This document shows positions 1 through 9,713 of a stretch of DNA of 20,974 nt, piece by piece (position 1 is the stretch's first letter; every line of letters begins with the position of its first letter). The translations under genes were made by a program, and so were the position numbers. The notes below the pieces were generated by a model. That model had not been told where the DNA came from. It saw only the letters and a program-made list of their open reading frames with translations, and did not search any database. The stretch comes from Saccoglossus kowalevskii (taxonomy: Eukaryota > Hemichordata > Enteropneusta > Harrimaniidae), in the NCBI RefSeq assembly GCF_000003605.2, contig NW_003157245.1:18446-39419 (forward strand). Direction: 5' to 3'.

Positions 1-984
1 TTAAAACGTTCCAGTGTTAGTCAATCGGCCAATAGAAACCTCTTGTTTTAGTTTGAATTGTGAAATTTATGAATATTCATAAAGATGAAAAGAATATCTT
101 TTTTGCTGAGAGTACATAACACAATTATATTCATAACCACATTTACCAAAGTAGAGAACATGTATATGCCTGTGAATAACAACATCATTGGCGACGAGGA
201 AGTGTTTAATTTTTAAACCAACAAAATATGTCTCCGGTATAATAAAGCAATAAAACATTGTTGACCAAAAATGCCACTCAACATTACACACTGTAAGCTA
301 TGCTTCAGTACAAATCAATATGCCATGGCATACTGGGCTGGCCGATGGATTATAACTATATAAGGTCAGTCTTCATATAACTGTATTACAGAACTGATTG
401 TTATAAAAAAAAAAACACGTTTTCACTGTAAATTTAGAAATTGTGTAGCATTACAATGTCCTTTTCCCTACCAGTTCCCCATTTTCATCGCAAATTCATA
501 AAATAGTCTCCTTTATAATCTACACTTTCTTTCATAAGATTGGTACAAAAACAGACATTTTTTTTTTAGTAAAAACTGAAAATTTACTCAAATTTTGTCT
601 GTTGGCTCTAAAATCACGGTTCATTTCATATTGAAGAATAATGTACAGACAAACTTGGGCAAGAAAGTCTGGTGGTGAAAAGGTTAAAGGGCTGAGCATT
701 TGAAATCATGGGGGGGTGTTGAAAAAAATGCAAGCTAGACAATGAAAAAAAAAATTGCGTGCTCGATGTTGTGGGAACAATTGCAGACAAAATTGAAGAA
801 AAGTAAATTATAGACAGAAAAGACACTGTGAAAATGAATTGCACTGGTCACACTCTTACAACCACCCATCATGATTTCCAAAGGTTGACCCCTAAATTTC
901 ATTTGAATACATCTGAGTGATAATTGCCAACTATGACAGTCCTCCTTTGCTGCCTTTTATTTACATTGATGTACACACTGACCA
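1..984. other. Intergenic or intronic DNA, no gene seen
   Basis: This AT-rich stretch has only short open frames (about 72-74 codons on the minus strand) of low-complexity, A/T-ending codons, with no splice-bounded GC-richer island. Homopolymer runs of A or T occur near 405, 558 and 748. It lies downstream of the minus-strand Tudor-domain exon, so it could be an intron of that gene, but I found no exon in it. Confidence 0.5.
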
Positions 985-2001
985 TGGTTTGAACACAGTC
1001 CCTCTACCCCTGGTCTGGAAAAGGCTATTGTCTAAGGTGTGAAATACCCGCTGTGCTCGGACTGCGCTGGGTATGGCTTTCGGTGAAGCATAGTTTCTTG
1101 ATAGCAGAGCATTCTATTGAAACGATCGATTCATTGTTCCCTTCATATTCTAGTTTTTACAACCAAAATAAACCATATATTTTGATACTTTATATAGATT
1201 TAGAATCTCAACACAATTCTTTACCCGGCAAGTCTTTTTATAGTGGCATATTGACATTATTATTCGTGAATATGGCACTTAAATTTGAGGGACTCAGGAT
1301 CGCAACACTTCTAAAAACCTTCTATTCCCCTTCTATTCCTCATGTGTTTTAGAAAGATCAATGTTTTTTCGTTTATTGGATAGCTTAATTATACCCAGTT
1401 GTAGTTTGTGGAACGGCTCATTGTGCTTGTTTTATTATATTATATTTTATTATTTTATTATAGTATACAGATCATATTTAGGCATCACTTTTTCTGTTCA
1501 AAAGAAAGATGGCCTCTTTCGTGTCATTATTTTTGTTTCCAAGCATATATTTGGGATGTAGTTTACAATGCTGGTGACATCATGCCTCTAAGAATAACAT
1601 CCTGCAGTATCAATTCTTTAGCACTGCCAGAAATTGAGTAGGCAGACTTTTTTTTTTCGCCTGATGAGAATTTATTTACGGGTGCCATTTTGATTTACGA
1701 CGGAAGTCAGTGGGTTGGCTCCTTTTATAGTAAGAATAATATTTTTTTCAATGTGAATAGATTTGTACATTAACCTTTTGGTGATGTGTTTAGTTTTTCT
1801 CTCAGATGTTCGTATTTTGATAAATCATGGTAATATGTTCTGTTCTGTTTAAAGTTTGTGATTGTAGTGCTTAAGTTAGTTTAAGCTCAGCTTCCTGGCT
1901 AATTGTCCAAGGTGTGAACGGTTCACTTACCCGCAACCAGCCCTGGGACAATAGACTCGAAGCGCTTCCAGACCAGGGATAGAGGGACTGTGGTTTGAAC
2001 A
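985..2001. mobile_element. Non-autonomous DNA transposon with 25-bp TIRs and 11-bp TSD
   Basis: The 11-base sequence TGGTTTGAACA occurs at 985-995 and again, identical and in the same orientation, at 1991-2001. Immediately inside are inverted repeats: 996-1020 begins CAGTCCCTCTA, and 1966-1990 is its reverse complement with one mismatch in 25. After a short indel the inversion resumes with CTATTGTC (1025-1032; reverse complement at 1947-1954). This is the structure of a cut-and-paste DNA transposon of 995 bp flanked by a target-site duplication. The interior (about 40% or less GC) has frames of up to 99 codons, none resembling a transposase, so it is probably a non-autonomous, MITE-like or internally replaced copy. 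Eleven base pairs is long for a duplication; Mutator-like elements (about 8-11 bp) are the nearest known fit, but the superfamily is not established. Confidence 0.8.
1027..1936 (+). repeat. Subterminal direct repeats inside the TIR element
   Basis: ATTGTCTAAGGTGTGAA at 1027-1043 and ATTGTCCAAGGTGTGAA at 1902-1918 match at 16 of 17 bases in the same orientation. Both are followed by ACCCGC, directly after two bases on the left and after a ten-base insert on the right. The right insert creates the 13-bp palindrome GTGAACGGTTCAC. Such subterminal motifs in DNA transposons often bind transposase; that role here is inference. Confidence 0.6.
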
Positions 2002-2299
2002 AGGAAATTATTTAAATCAACAATGTTTTTATCTCTTTCAATTAATTATATTTTGCATGTTTATTGAATGAAAAGCATACGGATGTTTTTTTGTTTTTTT
2101 TGTTTTTTAATATTCTTTTTATATTATTTGTGCTGGTGGTGGCTACAGTTATATGTGAAGCTGGCGATCACGCAATCCTGACCCGAACGTGACCCACATA
2201 TTAAAATAAACACTGCCAACACAACACGGGAAATACACTGCCATATGCTTCGAATTGTTCATTAAGGCGAGTTATAAAAGTTGGAAAAAGAAGGCTTAC
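2002..2299. other. Non-coding gap between transposon and Tudor exon
   Basis: T-rich sequence (several T runs at 2083-2108) that is probably the start of the intron following the minus-strand Tudor exon, whose donor GTAAGC is read at 2299-2294. Reading through the donor gives 12 more residues and a stop at 2262, so a read-through transcript is possible, but the strong donor argues for splicing. Confidence 0.45.
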
Positions 2300-2491
2300 C
2301 ACTATGTACAGCACTAAACGGAGCTTCTTCGACGGAATCATCATCAAACATCAACTCGCACGTATGTTTGTTAAGGTGTATGTCCTGTATTTTGGCGTAG
2401 TACACTTTTCCTTCATCCCACTCGGCCAGCACAACATCGCCGACCGCAAACGGAAACTCCGCCGTTGGTGAGTGCGGCATCACGCTGTTAT
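2300..2491 (-). CDS. Internal exon encoding a Tudor-like (Royal family) domain
   Basis: A 192-nt exon on the minus strand. It is preceded by a pyrimidine-rich acceptor ending TCTTGTCAG (AG at 2493-2492) and followed by the donor GTAAGC (2299-2294). Both introns are phase 1, so it is a symmetric 1-1 exon. Its 64 residues hold a Tudor-type fold pattern: FAVGDVVLAEWDEGKVYYAKI, then a spacer with TCELMFDDDS, ending in FSAVHSG. The order hydrophobic-GD-VLA-W-(D/E)G-YY-A-I, then C-L-FDD-S, matches single Tudor domains of chromatin readers such as the Polycomb-like proteins PHF1/MTF2/PHF19 and the KDM4 Tudors, which use W/Y/F cage residues to bind methyl-lysine. A W, a Y and an F sit at equivalent places here. 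The precise family is not settled. GC is clearly higher than the surroundings. The gene reads toward lower coordinates; no later exon was identified. Confidence 0.75.
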
Positions 2492-2588
2492 CTGACAAGA
2501 CAAAAATACGAAATCACTAAAAGTCCACACATCTGGCTGTCCGTCGGCAACTCCTGTATTCGCCTGAAACAGATTAATGTACGCAGAC

Positions 2589-2628
2589 CGGTACACAGAC
2601 GACACACTTCGTAGAACGTGTCCGCCAT
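2589..2628 (-). CDS. Candidate first coding exon of the Tudor-domain gene
   Basis: On the minus strand ATGGCGGACACG begins at 2628, preceded by CACAAC, giving a good start context and a YY1-type start element. The predicted N-terminus is MADTFYEVCRLC. A GT at 2588-2587 (ACCG/GTCTGC) would end the exon in phase 1, exactly matching the phase of the Tudor exon and leaving a 97-bp intron. That donor is weak; a second phase-1 option, C/GTACAT, ends the exon at 2583. Start choice is fairly convincing, the donor is not. If the exon is wrong, the ATG may belong to a different first exon or be in the 5' UTR. Confidence 0.4.
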
Positions 2629-2675
2629 GTTGTGATGACCTCGTTTTGGGATAGTAACAGGTGGGCGGGGTCGTG
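2626..2675 (-). promoter_or_regulatory. GC box and YY1-like start element of the Tudor gene
   Basis: Reading on the minus strand, a GC box (CCCCGCCC; plus-strand GGGCGGGG at 2663-2670) lies about 35 bases before AACATGGCGG. A GC box followed by an AANATGGCGG element covering the start codon is a common TATA-less arrangement in animal housekeeping genes. The local rise in GC and CpG over 2580-2680 supports a promoter. Transcription start data would be decisive. Confidence 0.45.
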
Positions 2676-2701
2676 TTCGGACAATACTTACAAACAATGC
2701 A

Positions 2702-4747
2702 TGGTGACGCGTGTTGATGATTTTATCACGGGGACTAACAATAACTACTAAAAATAATATTTAAAAAATATGGTTTGCCTTTTATATCCTGTATAATGGA
2801 CTGTTCTACATCGCCGCCTATTGACAGAATGGAATGTCCCGCTTATCTATAGCATTCGTCAATAATAATGTTTACTCAGAAAACAACAGTCTACGTTGTT
2901 AATATATGAATTCCATAGTTGGATTTTACCAGGGAGGTTGTAATAACTTCAATTGTTTTGGGAGTTTTGTTTTATGACAGCCTATATCAATGAACATTCT
3001 TTTCAAAAATCATTTTGTACTGTAAAACAATTTATTCACTGGCATTTAATTTCGCTATTTTTATGTTTGGGCAATTTCACTGGGTTTTAAACGAGTTATA
3101 TTGTCATTTTACATATTCAAGAGTATTTAATTGGGCGGATTTTACTTATCGGCGAAGATAGCTAATCAACAACCAGTTTGTAATTTATGTGTTTACGATA
3201 TCTTATCATATTTCCATATTACGATACTCCCAAGCCAGTGTAGCACGGAATTGAAAAAATATACTTTCAAAAAACAACTGCTAACTACCAAGATAACAAA
3301 TTACTTTATAAATTATAACACCAGTGTGGGATTAGCTCCATCCATGTCTAGCTTATAAACTAAAAACAATTATGTAGATGGTGACCCCGGTTGTCATAGC
3401 TACTGTGCCGGGCCGAAGTAACTCATCACTAGGCCTTGGTACAATATCAGAAGATCATTTAAATGCACTATTGTTACTCTGAACTACAGTATTACAACTT
3501 GAAAATAGTTGATGAATATATATGTCGTTTACAATAGGGTTTAGTTTATTCAGTACGAGCATCACAACAATCAAAATACAGTCAAAACATTACAATCCTT
3601 GCAAGCATGAAATGTGACATAATGGAGATAGCCATACGAATGATGGACCACGAAAAACGAAATAAAATAAGCTTATTTAGCGGAGTCTTTAATTGCACCT
3701 ACACCAACACTTTAAAGAAGACAATAAATATAAATAAACGCATGCGCACTCGAGAAAAAATTATATTTTAATGTATTTTGCATTCACTTACATTGATTTC
3801 GATGATCAGTGAAATTAAAAATCACACACGAACAAAGAACGGATACATGCAATTTGTCAATATCACGCTCATTACTACTTTAAAATCCATTAAATTGAAA
3901 AAAATCATTCTTACACGTGTTGGCGTGTGCCCGTTCAACACGGTGACTGAGACACACCACATGTACATGTATTACAATAGCGACATTTTTTTGTTCTGAT
4001 CGGTCAGTTCACCTTTCCCCTCACACATATGCACAACCTTTTTATGCGAATGTAATTGTTAATCACCACCTGTATGATGTCCTTTGAAAAATTTAAATTC
4101 AGCTATTGTTAATAATATTGTTATCAGTTTTTTATAAATTCCCCTCAAACATTCACGATAACGCAATACATAGACGTGTTACGTTTCTGTGGGCGGGCAC
4201 TGCTAAAAAGAGTAACTGACGTTACAATCAAACGGTTCTACTGGATACTCGTTACGTTACGTAATATTACTGTAAGTTTGGTTAAAAGGCCAAATACATA
4301 CATATGGTGGTTTCGCCAAATATCACCGTCGTCTATAATGGTGTTCAATACATTATCAGTAATTTCCATGATGCATATTATTCACCTATTATCACGTCCA
4401 CACAAACATGTCTGAATATTCAACTACCTGTGATTTCCCGCAATTTAAATATACATCGTATATCGGAGATGGAGACACATGACCTAGATCAGTCACGATG
4501 GGCGTTAGACAAATTTGGCTTGCTTACTGCTACAAATGTCTAGAATTATTTTTACATTTTGTTCACCGCTGTTTTATTTGTAAATTATGAAAGAGTAATG
4601 CTCGGATTTTATGTGTGAACATCACTCAAGCTGACGCTTATGAAAATTACATGTGATACTATTTTTATGCTTTTTAATATTTTATATATTGTGAAATGTT
4701 CAATAATTCGCACTCTTTTACTTCATTATTTATATTAACATGACGGC
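2702..4747. other. AT-rich DNA, no gene seen
   Basis: Upstream of the Tudor promoter, about 2 kb of AT-rich sequence with overlapping frames under 80 codons in several phases and none with convincing composition or splice borders. There is a GTTACGTTACGTAATATTAC stretch near 4250-4270 made of small overlapping palindromes. No RNA gene or repeat family is recognised. Confidence 0.45.
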
Positions 4748-4942
4748 TTAGTATCGACATGTACAATGTGTGCTGCCCGACACGGTACAGTGCCAAACTG
4801 TTTCCCAATCTTTATTACACTGACTACGACGCCTCAGGTGACCGCTGTTCGATGCTTTCTCGCGAATTTCGTTTTTTTTAATAGGTGCGAACCACCCCAG
4901 ATACATACTGTGGTGTTGTCTGCCCTCTTCTTCACTTGACAT
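4748..4942 (-). CDS. Weak candidate coding frame, hydrophilic
   Basis: From ATG at 4942 a 64-codon frame starts MSSEEEG and continues as a hydrophilic, charged sequence with several Cys and His near its end (WHCTVSGSTHCTCRY), stopping at 4748. It is somewhat GC-richer than its surroundings, which is its main merit. An internal CACA/GTATGT (around 4907) could act as a donor, making only the first dozen codons real. No family is recognised, and frames this long are expected by chance in 21 kb. Confidence 0.18.
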   Translation of the reverse strand: MSSEEEGRQHHSMYLGWFAPIKKNEIREKASNSGHLRRRSQCNKDWETVWHCTVSGSTHCTCRY

Positions 4943-4954
4943 TATGAGAAACAA

Positions 4955-5877
4955 GTGAACAAAGGTTAAGATTCAAATACAAAAATCGATGAGAAAACAG
5001 ACAGCAAACACAATTTCAATACACGCTGTCGTTGATGGCGCTATCACTATACACTGTGAACCAGGCCGGCGACTATAAAACCAAAAACGCTGACATCGAC
5101 TTACCACAATTCAAACATTAATGCCACCGAATAGCAACGGCTACAAACACCAATAGTTGTCTAATATTGAACTTTAATAACTTTCGGTTTACGAAGCGAA
5201 ATGTACCTGTGTTGTATTTTGTAAAATGGTCTGAAGAGACAATATGGCGTCTGTTTCGATGTCTTTTTAAGTCCAAAACAAACCTGTCAGGTCTTAAGAT
5301 GTTTGTTTTTTAAATTGGTTTGAATCTTCAAAATATCTTAGACTACGCATATTTTATTCTTAGGAATGATGATTTTATTATTTATATTCTGTCTGTATAT
5401 TTCAGTTAAATTATTTAATGTATTTTAATTATCGATAAGCGAATTCAGACAAAGTGCAGTGACTATCTGGAACAGTGACCGTGTGGTGCGAAGTTATCAT
5501 GGGGTAAGAAGTTATTCGCGACGAAGTGGATTTGTTACGTAGTGACTGAAATTCAACACAGGAGTCCCGTGAACATCAGATGACGCTATGCAAAGGCTAC
5601 CATATTTTGATAGATTAATTTCACAGTGAAACTACAACGTTTCACGTCTTTTCAAAGTATGGGCCGACTCATTGGCACTTGAGAGAGACAAGTTAAATTG
5701 GAATAACTGCAGTTTGAAATTTGCAAGAAAACGGAGAATAAGAAAACTAATGCAAAATAGACAGCGAAAATGAAATTTGGTTTAGAGATTATCTCTACAC
5801 ATTTATGACCAAGTTGTATGACAATTGACATTTACAAAATGTAATTAACATATAAAAAGATTGTTAAAATCAGACAT
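4955..5877. other. AT-rich DNA, no gene seen
   Basis: No supported gene. A short plus-strand ATG in AATATGGCGTC context near 5244 stops after eight codons. At 5499 an ATGGG followed by GTAAGA resembles the end of a 5'-UTR exon with a donor, but without any coding support. Confidence 0.4.
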
Positions 5878-5883
5878 ACTGAC

Positions 5884-5953
5884 CTGAAGAGCTACATAAG
5901 TGGCTTGGTACAAAATGTAAGGGACCAAGCCCGGCAACACCTCATGGCGCCAA
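5884..5953 (-). CDS. Candidate internal exon, family not recognised
   Basis: On the minus strand a 70-nt block lies between an acceptor ATATCAATCAG (AG at 5955-5954) and a perfect donor, CAG/GTCAGT (GT at 5883-5882). The frame open through it (entry phase 2, exit phase 0) gives 23 residues beginning WRHEVLPGLVPYIL and ending TYVALQ, which reads like a hydrophobic segment of a real protein. By hand count its GC is about 51%, well above its surroundings, which fits an exon. I do not recognise the family, and neighbouring exons were not found. The acceptor's pyrimidine tract is only moderate. Confidence 0.35.
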
Positions 5954-7681
5954 CTGATTGATATGATTGGTGTAGATGTGCTAGTACGACCGATATGGGT
6001 GTAGCAGTACAATGCGTGACAATACTTGCGTGTCTGCTTTGACAACACGCACGCGTTTCATGGCCAAATAATATAGCCACATTGAATTGTCACGACAGTC
6101 ATAAAAATTATTCGATGAAAACATTCCAACAGTCACGTGTTTTGTTTTGTTTTTTGTGCGGGCCCCTAAAAACGAGTTGAACGCTCATCATGTGGGGTAG
6201 GGTCTGTCGGATGCGAAGAGAGAGTTCCAAGGGGCGTAACTAGAAAACCAATAACTATTTGATGCAGTATATTAATCATAATTGTTTTAACCAAGAGAAC
6301 ACTCGATAACTGGGGCGGGCGGGCGGGCGGGGAGGGGGGAATTGCGCCGGGATAAAGGTAGGAAACTCTTGTTCATATAACAAACGTAGTCAGTATTTGT
6401 TTAAAAAAAAACTTTTAAATCATCAATACTTACAAAATCCCGTTTAGCTAGACTATTACCATGAACATGTGTATTGTGCTATTTAGACACACAAATACTT
6501 GAGTTAACATTGACCTCTTCGAGCAGACGAATACAGTTCATTTAACGTCACATATTTACTCGTCAGTCCGCTCGTGTCTGCTGTTCCTTCGGGTTTCATA
6601 TACTAGTAAATTGAAAAACAACCCCGGGTCGTATACGATGAATTTATTTATTGTTGTTCTAAATTTCCAATAATTCAAAAAAATTAAAGTAGCAATCCAC
6701 GATGATGTGATATATCATACTCATGCACCAGACGCTCGTTAACTTGTCGTCCTCTCCACGTTTTACAAAACAAGTTCTGTCACAAAGCTTCAAATGTGAA
6801 TTTCATGTCGTTTACGTATGCATCCCAAAGGTTAACGAATTAATTATCTATAGTCGATGGTTGGGCGGCCAGTAAAAGTTAACCATGGGTATCCAAGCAG
6901 GGGGAGCTAAGTAGCGACTACTCCCTTGGTCGACGAGAAGGAAATTACATCCTAATAACGATTTATAGGCACTTCAATGAACTCGTCAAACTAGTTTTAA
7001 ACTTCTATTATTAGCGCGTGCACTGTGTGGGCGTGTCATAACAATTGCGGGTATGTCAAGTTTGTCACGCAATTAATGTCCTCTTTAGACAAGTATGTTG
7101 GTACATAATCTCTCCCTTGCACAGCCTCAATGATAATTTCATTTCCTTTTGTTGTAACATAACGCCTCATTTGCGCTTAGCATCTGAATGGACAGCTATG
7201 AGGGTTGGTCTCTGTGGATACAGGGTACCAATTTCGTAGAGTAACTTTGCACACACGCATACGTATGTCGTCATGCACAAGAAAGCAGTTCCTGTAACAG
7301 TGACTTTGGTGTATAGTCTAACAATATTCACTATCGATCACTAGCTATGAATCGTTCACCGGGTGGTTTTGCAAAGCAGTATGCCGTCTTCAGTGGGGAG
7401 ATAGAAAGTCAAGACCACATGGTTCGGCAAAAAGTCGTAACATTTGCTGGTTACGACGTGTCCCAATTCCAAACATAAGTTACATTTGCTCAATTCTACC
7501 AAAAATACAAGTCAAACATTAACACTGGAAACAGGATAAATCCACGTGAAAGAGGAATATAGAAAAAAAGCTGCAAATATAGAGTCCAAACTAATAAAGT
7601 ATTAATTAAATGCAAATACAATTTCCCAATCATTTATCTAAACATTCTACGTTCACCCTATAACATTCCAAAACACGTGGG
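5954..7681. other. Non-coding DNA with a G-quadruplex motif
   Basis: No gene is supported in this 1.7-kb stretch. The open frames that overlap the 5884-5953 exon candidate extend to about 6080 but lose protein-like composition. The only distinct structure is the G-rich run at 6312-6339, listed separately. Confidence 0.4.
6312..6339 (+). other. G-quadruplex-forming run
   Basis: Six runs of three or more G (6312-6315, 6317-6319, 6321-6323, 6325-6327, 6329-6332, 6334-6339), separated by single C or A bases, fit the canonical G3+N1-7 rule many times over. It stands in AT-rich DNA with no gene assigned nearby. It may equally be a short GGGC microsatellite. Confidence 0.7.
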
Positions 7682-7762
7682 AAATGTATTAAAAAATGTT
7701 CGAAATGTATTAAAAAATGTTTGAAATGTATTCGAAAATGTTTGAAATGTGTTTAAAAAAAC
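7682..7762 (+). repeat. 21-bp tandem repeat, about four copies
   Basis: Units start at 7682, 7703, 7724 and 7745, each beginning AAATGT and running AAATGTATTAAAAAATGTT then CG or TG. Units 1 and 2 differ at one base; unit 3 has a few changes and unit 4 is diverged and cut short. A small minisatellite directly beside the SINE-like segment. Confidence 0.85.
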
Positions 7763-7810
7763 CTTTGTTTCAATCCAAAGTTCGATCGCGTTTCACAACT
7801 TGGCAACCGT

Positions 7811-7925
7811 TTATAGCGTTGTGGGTAAAGCCCTGGAATTCGAGTTTCGGTGCCCCTGGTTGTTCTCCCCGATTTCAGGCTGAAAGCCGATAAGTTCAAC
7901 CTGTTAACCACCGGAAATGGAACAG
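7811..7925 (+). mobile_element. Degenerate tRNA-derived SINE head
   Basis: TAGCGTTGTGGGTAAAGC (7813-7830) resembles an internal pol III A box of the TAGC..AGTGG type, and GGTTGTTCTCC (7858-7868) resembles a B box (consensus GGTTCGANTCC) with two or three changes. The spacing of about 45 bases is right for a tRNA-related head, and the intervening GGTTTCGGTGCCCC-like sequence is typical of invertebrate tRNA SINEs. The arms do not fold into a full cloverleaf, so it is not a functional tRNA. The body and 3' end are not defined; 7925 is only a guess. Confidence 0.45.
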
Positions 7926-9676
7926 TAACTTATTTATTGCGCTTGATAACAAATACAGAAAATCGATTCAAGAATATTGTATAGGTTTTCAGAGATAATA
8001 GGTGATTTTCCGTTCAACTGCGAGATCTCGCGAGTTGCTTGAAAGACGCACGCCGAATAACTGTCGCAAAAATTGAACGATTTGATTTTTAACTCAAATT
8101 TATTTATTTCGAAGTTCATATCAAAATGTCGATCTTAGACAGGGGAATATTGCGTTTGAATGCCCTTACTTCAACGAAATTTACCACCATCAAATGTGCA
8201 CAGCACATTATTAAGCATGGAAACATCACCCAAAATACGTTTGTCGAATCCCACGCCACTGCGACGCTATGACCAGTTTTTATGTTCTATTTCACGCATA
8301 ACGCGGGATCTCGCAGTGAACGGATAATGGTCTATTACGATTGTCCCTATATTTTCCGTGACTGATATTTTTTAGGCGAGTGAGTTCCACAAAGGTGGCG
8401 CACAAACAACAGACTACATAATACCACATGGTGCTAACCTGGTCTGCTGTTCAACTCAAAACGTATCGCTTAGTCGTGTCGTCGGGACAGATTGGTTTTG
8501 AGCCTCATCATGATAGTGAACTGTTGTCAGTCAATGAACACCAAATAAAGCTGGAATACATAGTACATTTTTTAAAATCAGACATTCGGTTAGTTTCGCC
8601 TTCAACGATTGAAAGCAAAACGTGTCGTGGTGGACGCTGAAACATTGTTGACTTATATACCCCCCCCCCCACACACACACTTGTTCATTTGTCAGTCTGG
8701 TGCAATATTTCTTTAATGCGAAAATAACCGCCGATATCTCGTTGAGTTAAGAGAAACTGTAGAACACAATTTACACCATTGAAGGGCAAAGGCTAGTTTC
8801 GTTGCTCTGTTGCAATCAATCTTTGACATCCGTGCTTTGAGGAAAAACATCCTTAAAAAAAAAAAAAAAAATTGCGATTTTTGGTCGCATGTTCCGAAAA
8901 ATACCGGTCAATTTCGAATAACATTTTGGCGACACATTGTACGTACGTTTTATCGGTAGTTTGACAACAACTTGACCAGAGGGTAAAACGTCATTGGCCT
9001 TAGTTGGACTCCAAACAAGACACTTCAATCCTGATTCGATTCCCTCTAAGATAACACAGGTATTTCAGTTAATTGCAATTGAAAATAATACCATACCTTT
9101 ATACATCATGTATGAATTGAGAAACACACGTCATATTAAACTGGGGCTTAAAGTCAGCTGTTTCAATTCCATTATAACCTTAGTACTTGTTTTGCAACGG
9201 CGTATTAAACCGACTGTGGTTTATCTCTATTACCAGTCTGCGACGTAAAGTGTTATTTTTGTTTCATATTTGTTTTGGGAATGTACGCAACTGTCGTCAA
9301 TAGTACCCACAAGTATGACTTTTCCCTATGGGTTTCACTGAATGTACGGGTAGCCACTCACTCGTACCTTATTTGGAATGCGGCTATTTACAGAATTGGG
9401 TCAAGGCCAAATTTAAAGGCGGTTTGTGAGTTCAATATGACGAGGCGAATCGACGCAGCTACCGTGACGTAGTTGTGATTGTATTTCGTGACAGTTTATA
9501 TCATCCAGTCATATGTGCAGCCCTTTCTTTAAATAATCATGCGTATTTTACCAAATTATAAGGTAGTTAGTTACTGATCATATAAAGAGGCGATGTTTTT
9601 GAGTACATTTCAATGTTTCGAAAAAGCTAAAAGTATGATTAGTGTTATTAACTTAAAATATCTGAAGTGAGTCATA
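7926..9676. other. Non-coding DNA with small palindrome and homopolymers
   Basis: Contains a near-perfect palindrome at 8015-8037 (centre GCGAGATCTCGC), an 11-base C run followed by (AC)5 at 8660-8680, and 17 A's at 8855-8871. The 71-codon frame from ATG at 8428 has unremarkable composition and no recognised domain. No gene is supported. Confidence 0.4.
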
Positions 9677-9713
9677 CAAAACAAACAAACAAACAAACAA
9701 ACAAACAAACAAA
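9677..9713 (+). repeat. (CAAA)n microsatellite
   Basis: About nine uninterrupted CAAA units, followed by an A-rich tail. A simple repeat with no associated gene. Confidence 0.95.

Noticed and set aside
2130-2182. Possible next exon of the Tudor gene after GGGTCAG
   Set aside because: Lacks a pyrimidine tract before the AG and gives only nine residues before a stop in the required phase.
5499-5509. ATGGG/GTAAGA as a first coding exon
   Set aside because: Only five bases of supposed coding sequence; donor-like hexamers are common by chance.
8428-8640. 71-codon plus-strand frame starting MVLTWSAVQ
   Set aside because: No recognised domain, weak start context and a length expected by chance.
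8816-9024. Minus-strand frame with PTKANDVLPSGQ
   Set aside because: Runs into a poly-T/poly-A tract read as a string of Phe; no splice borders or conserved pattern.
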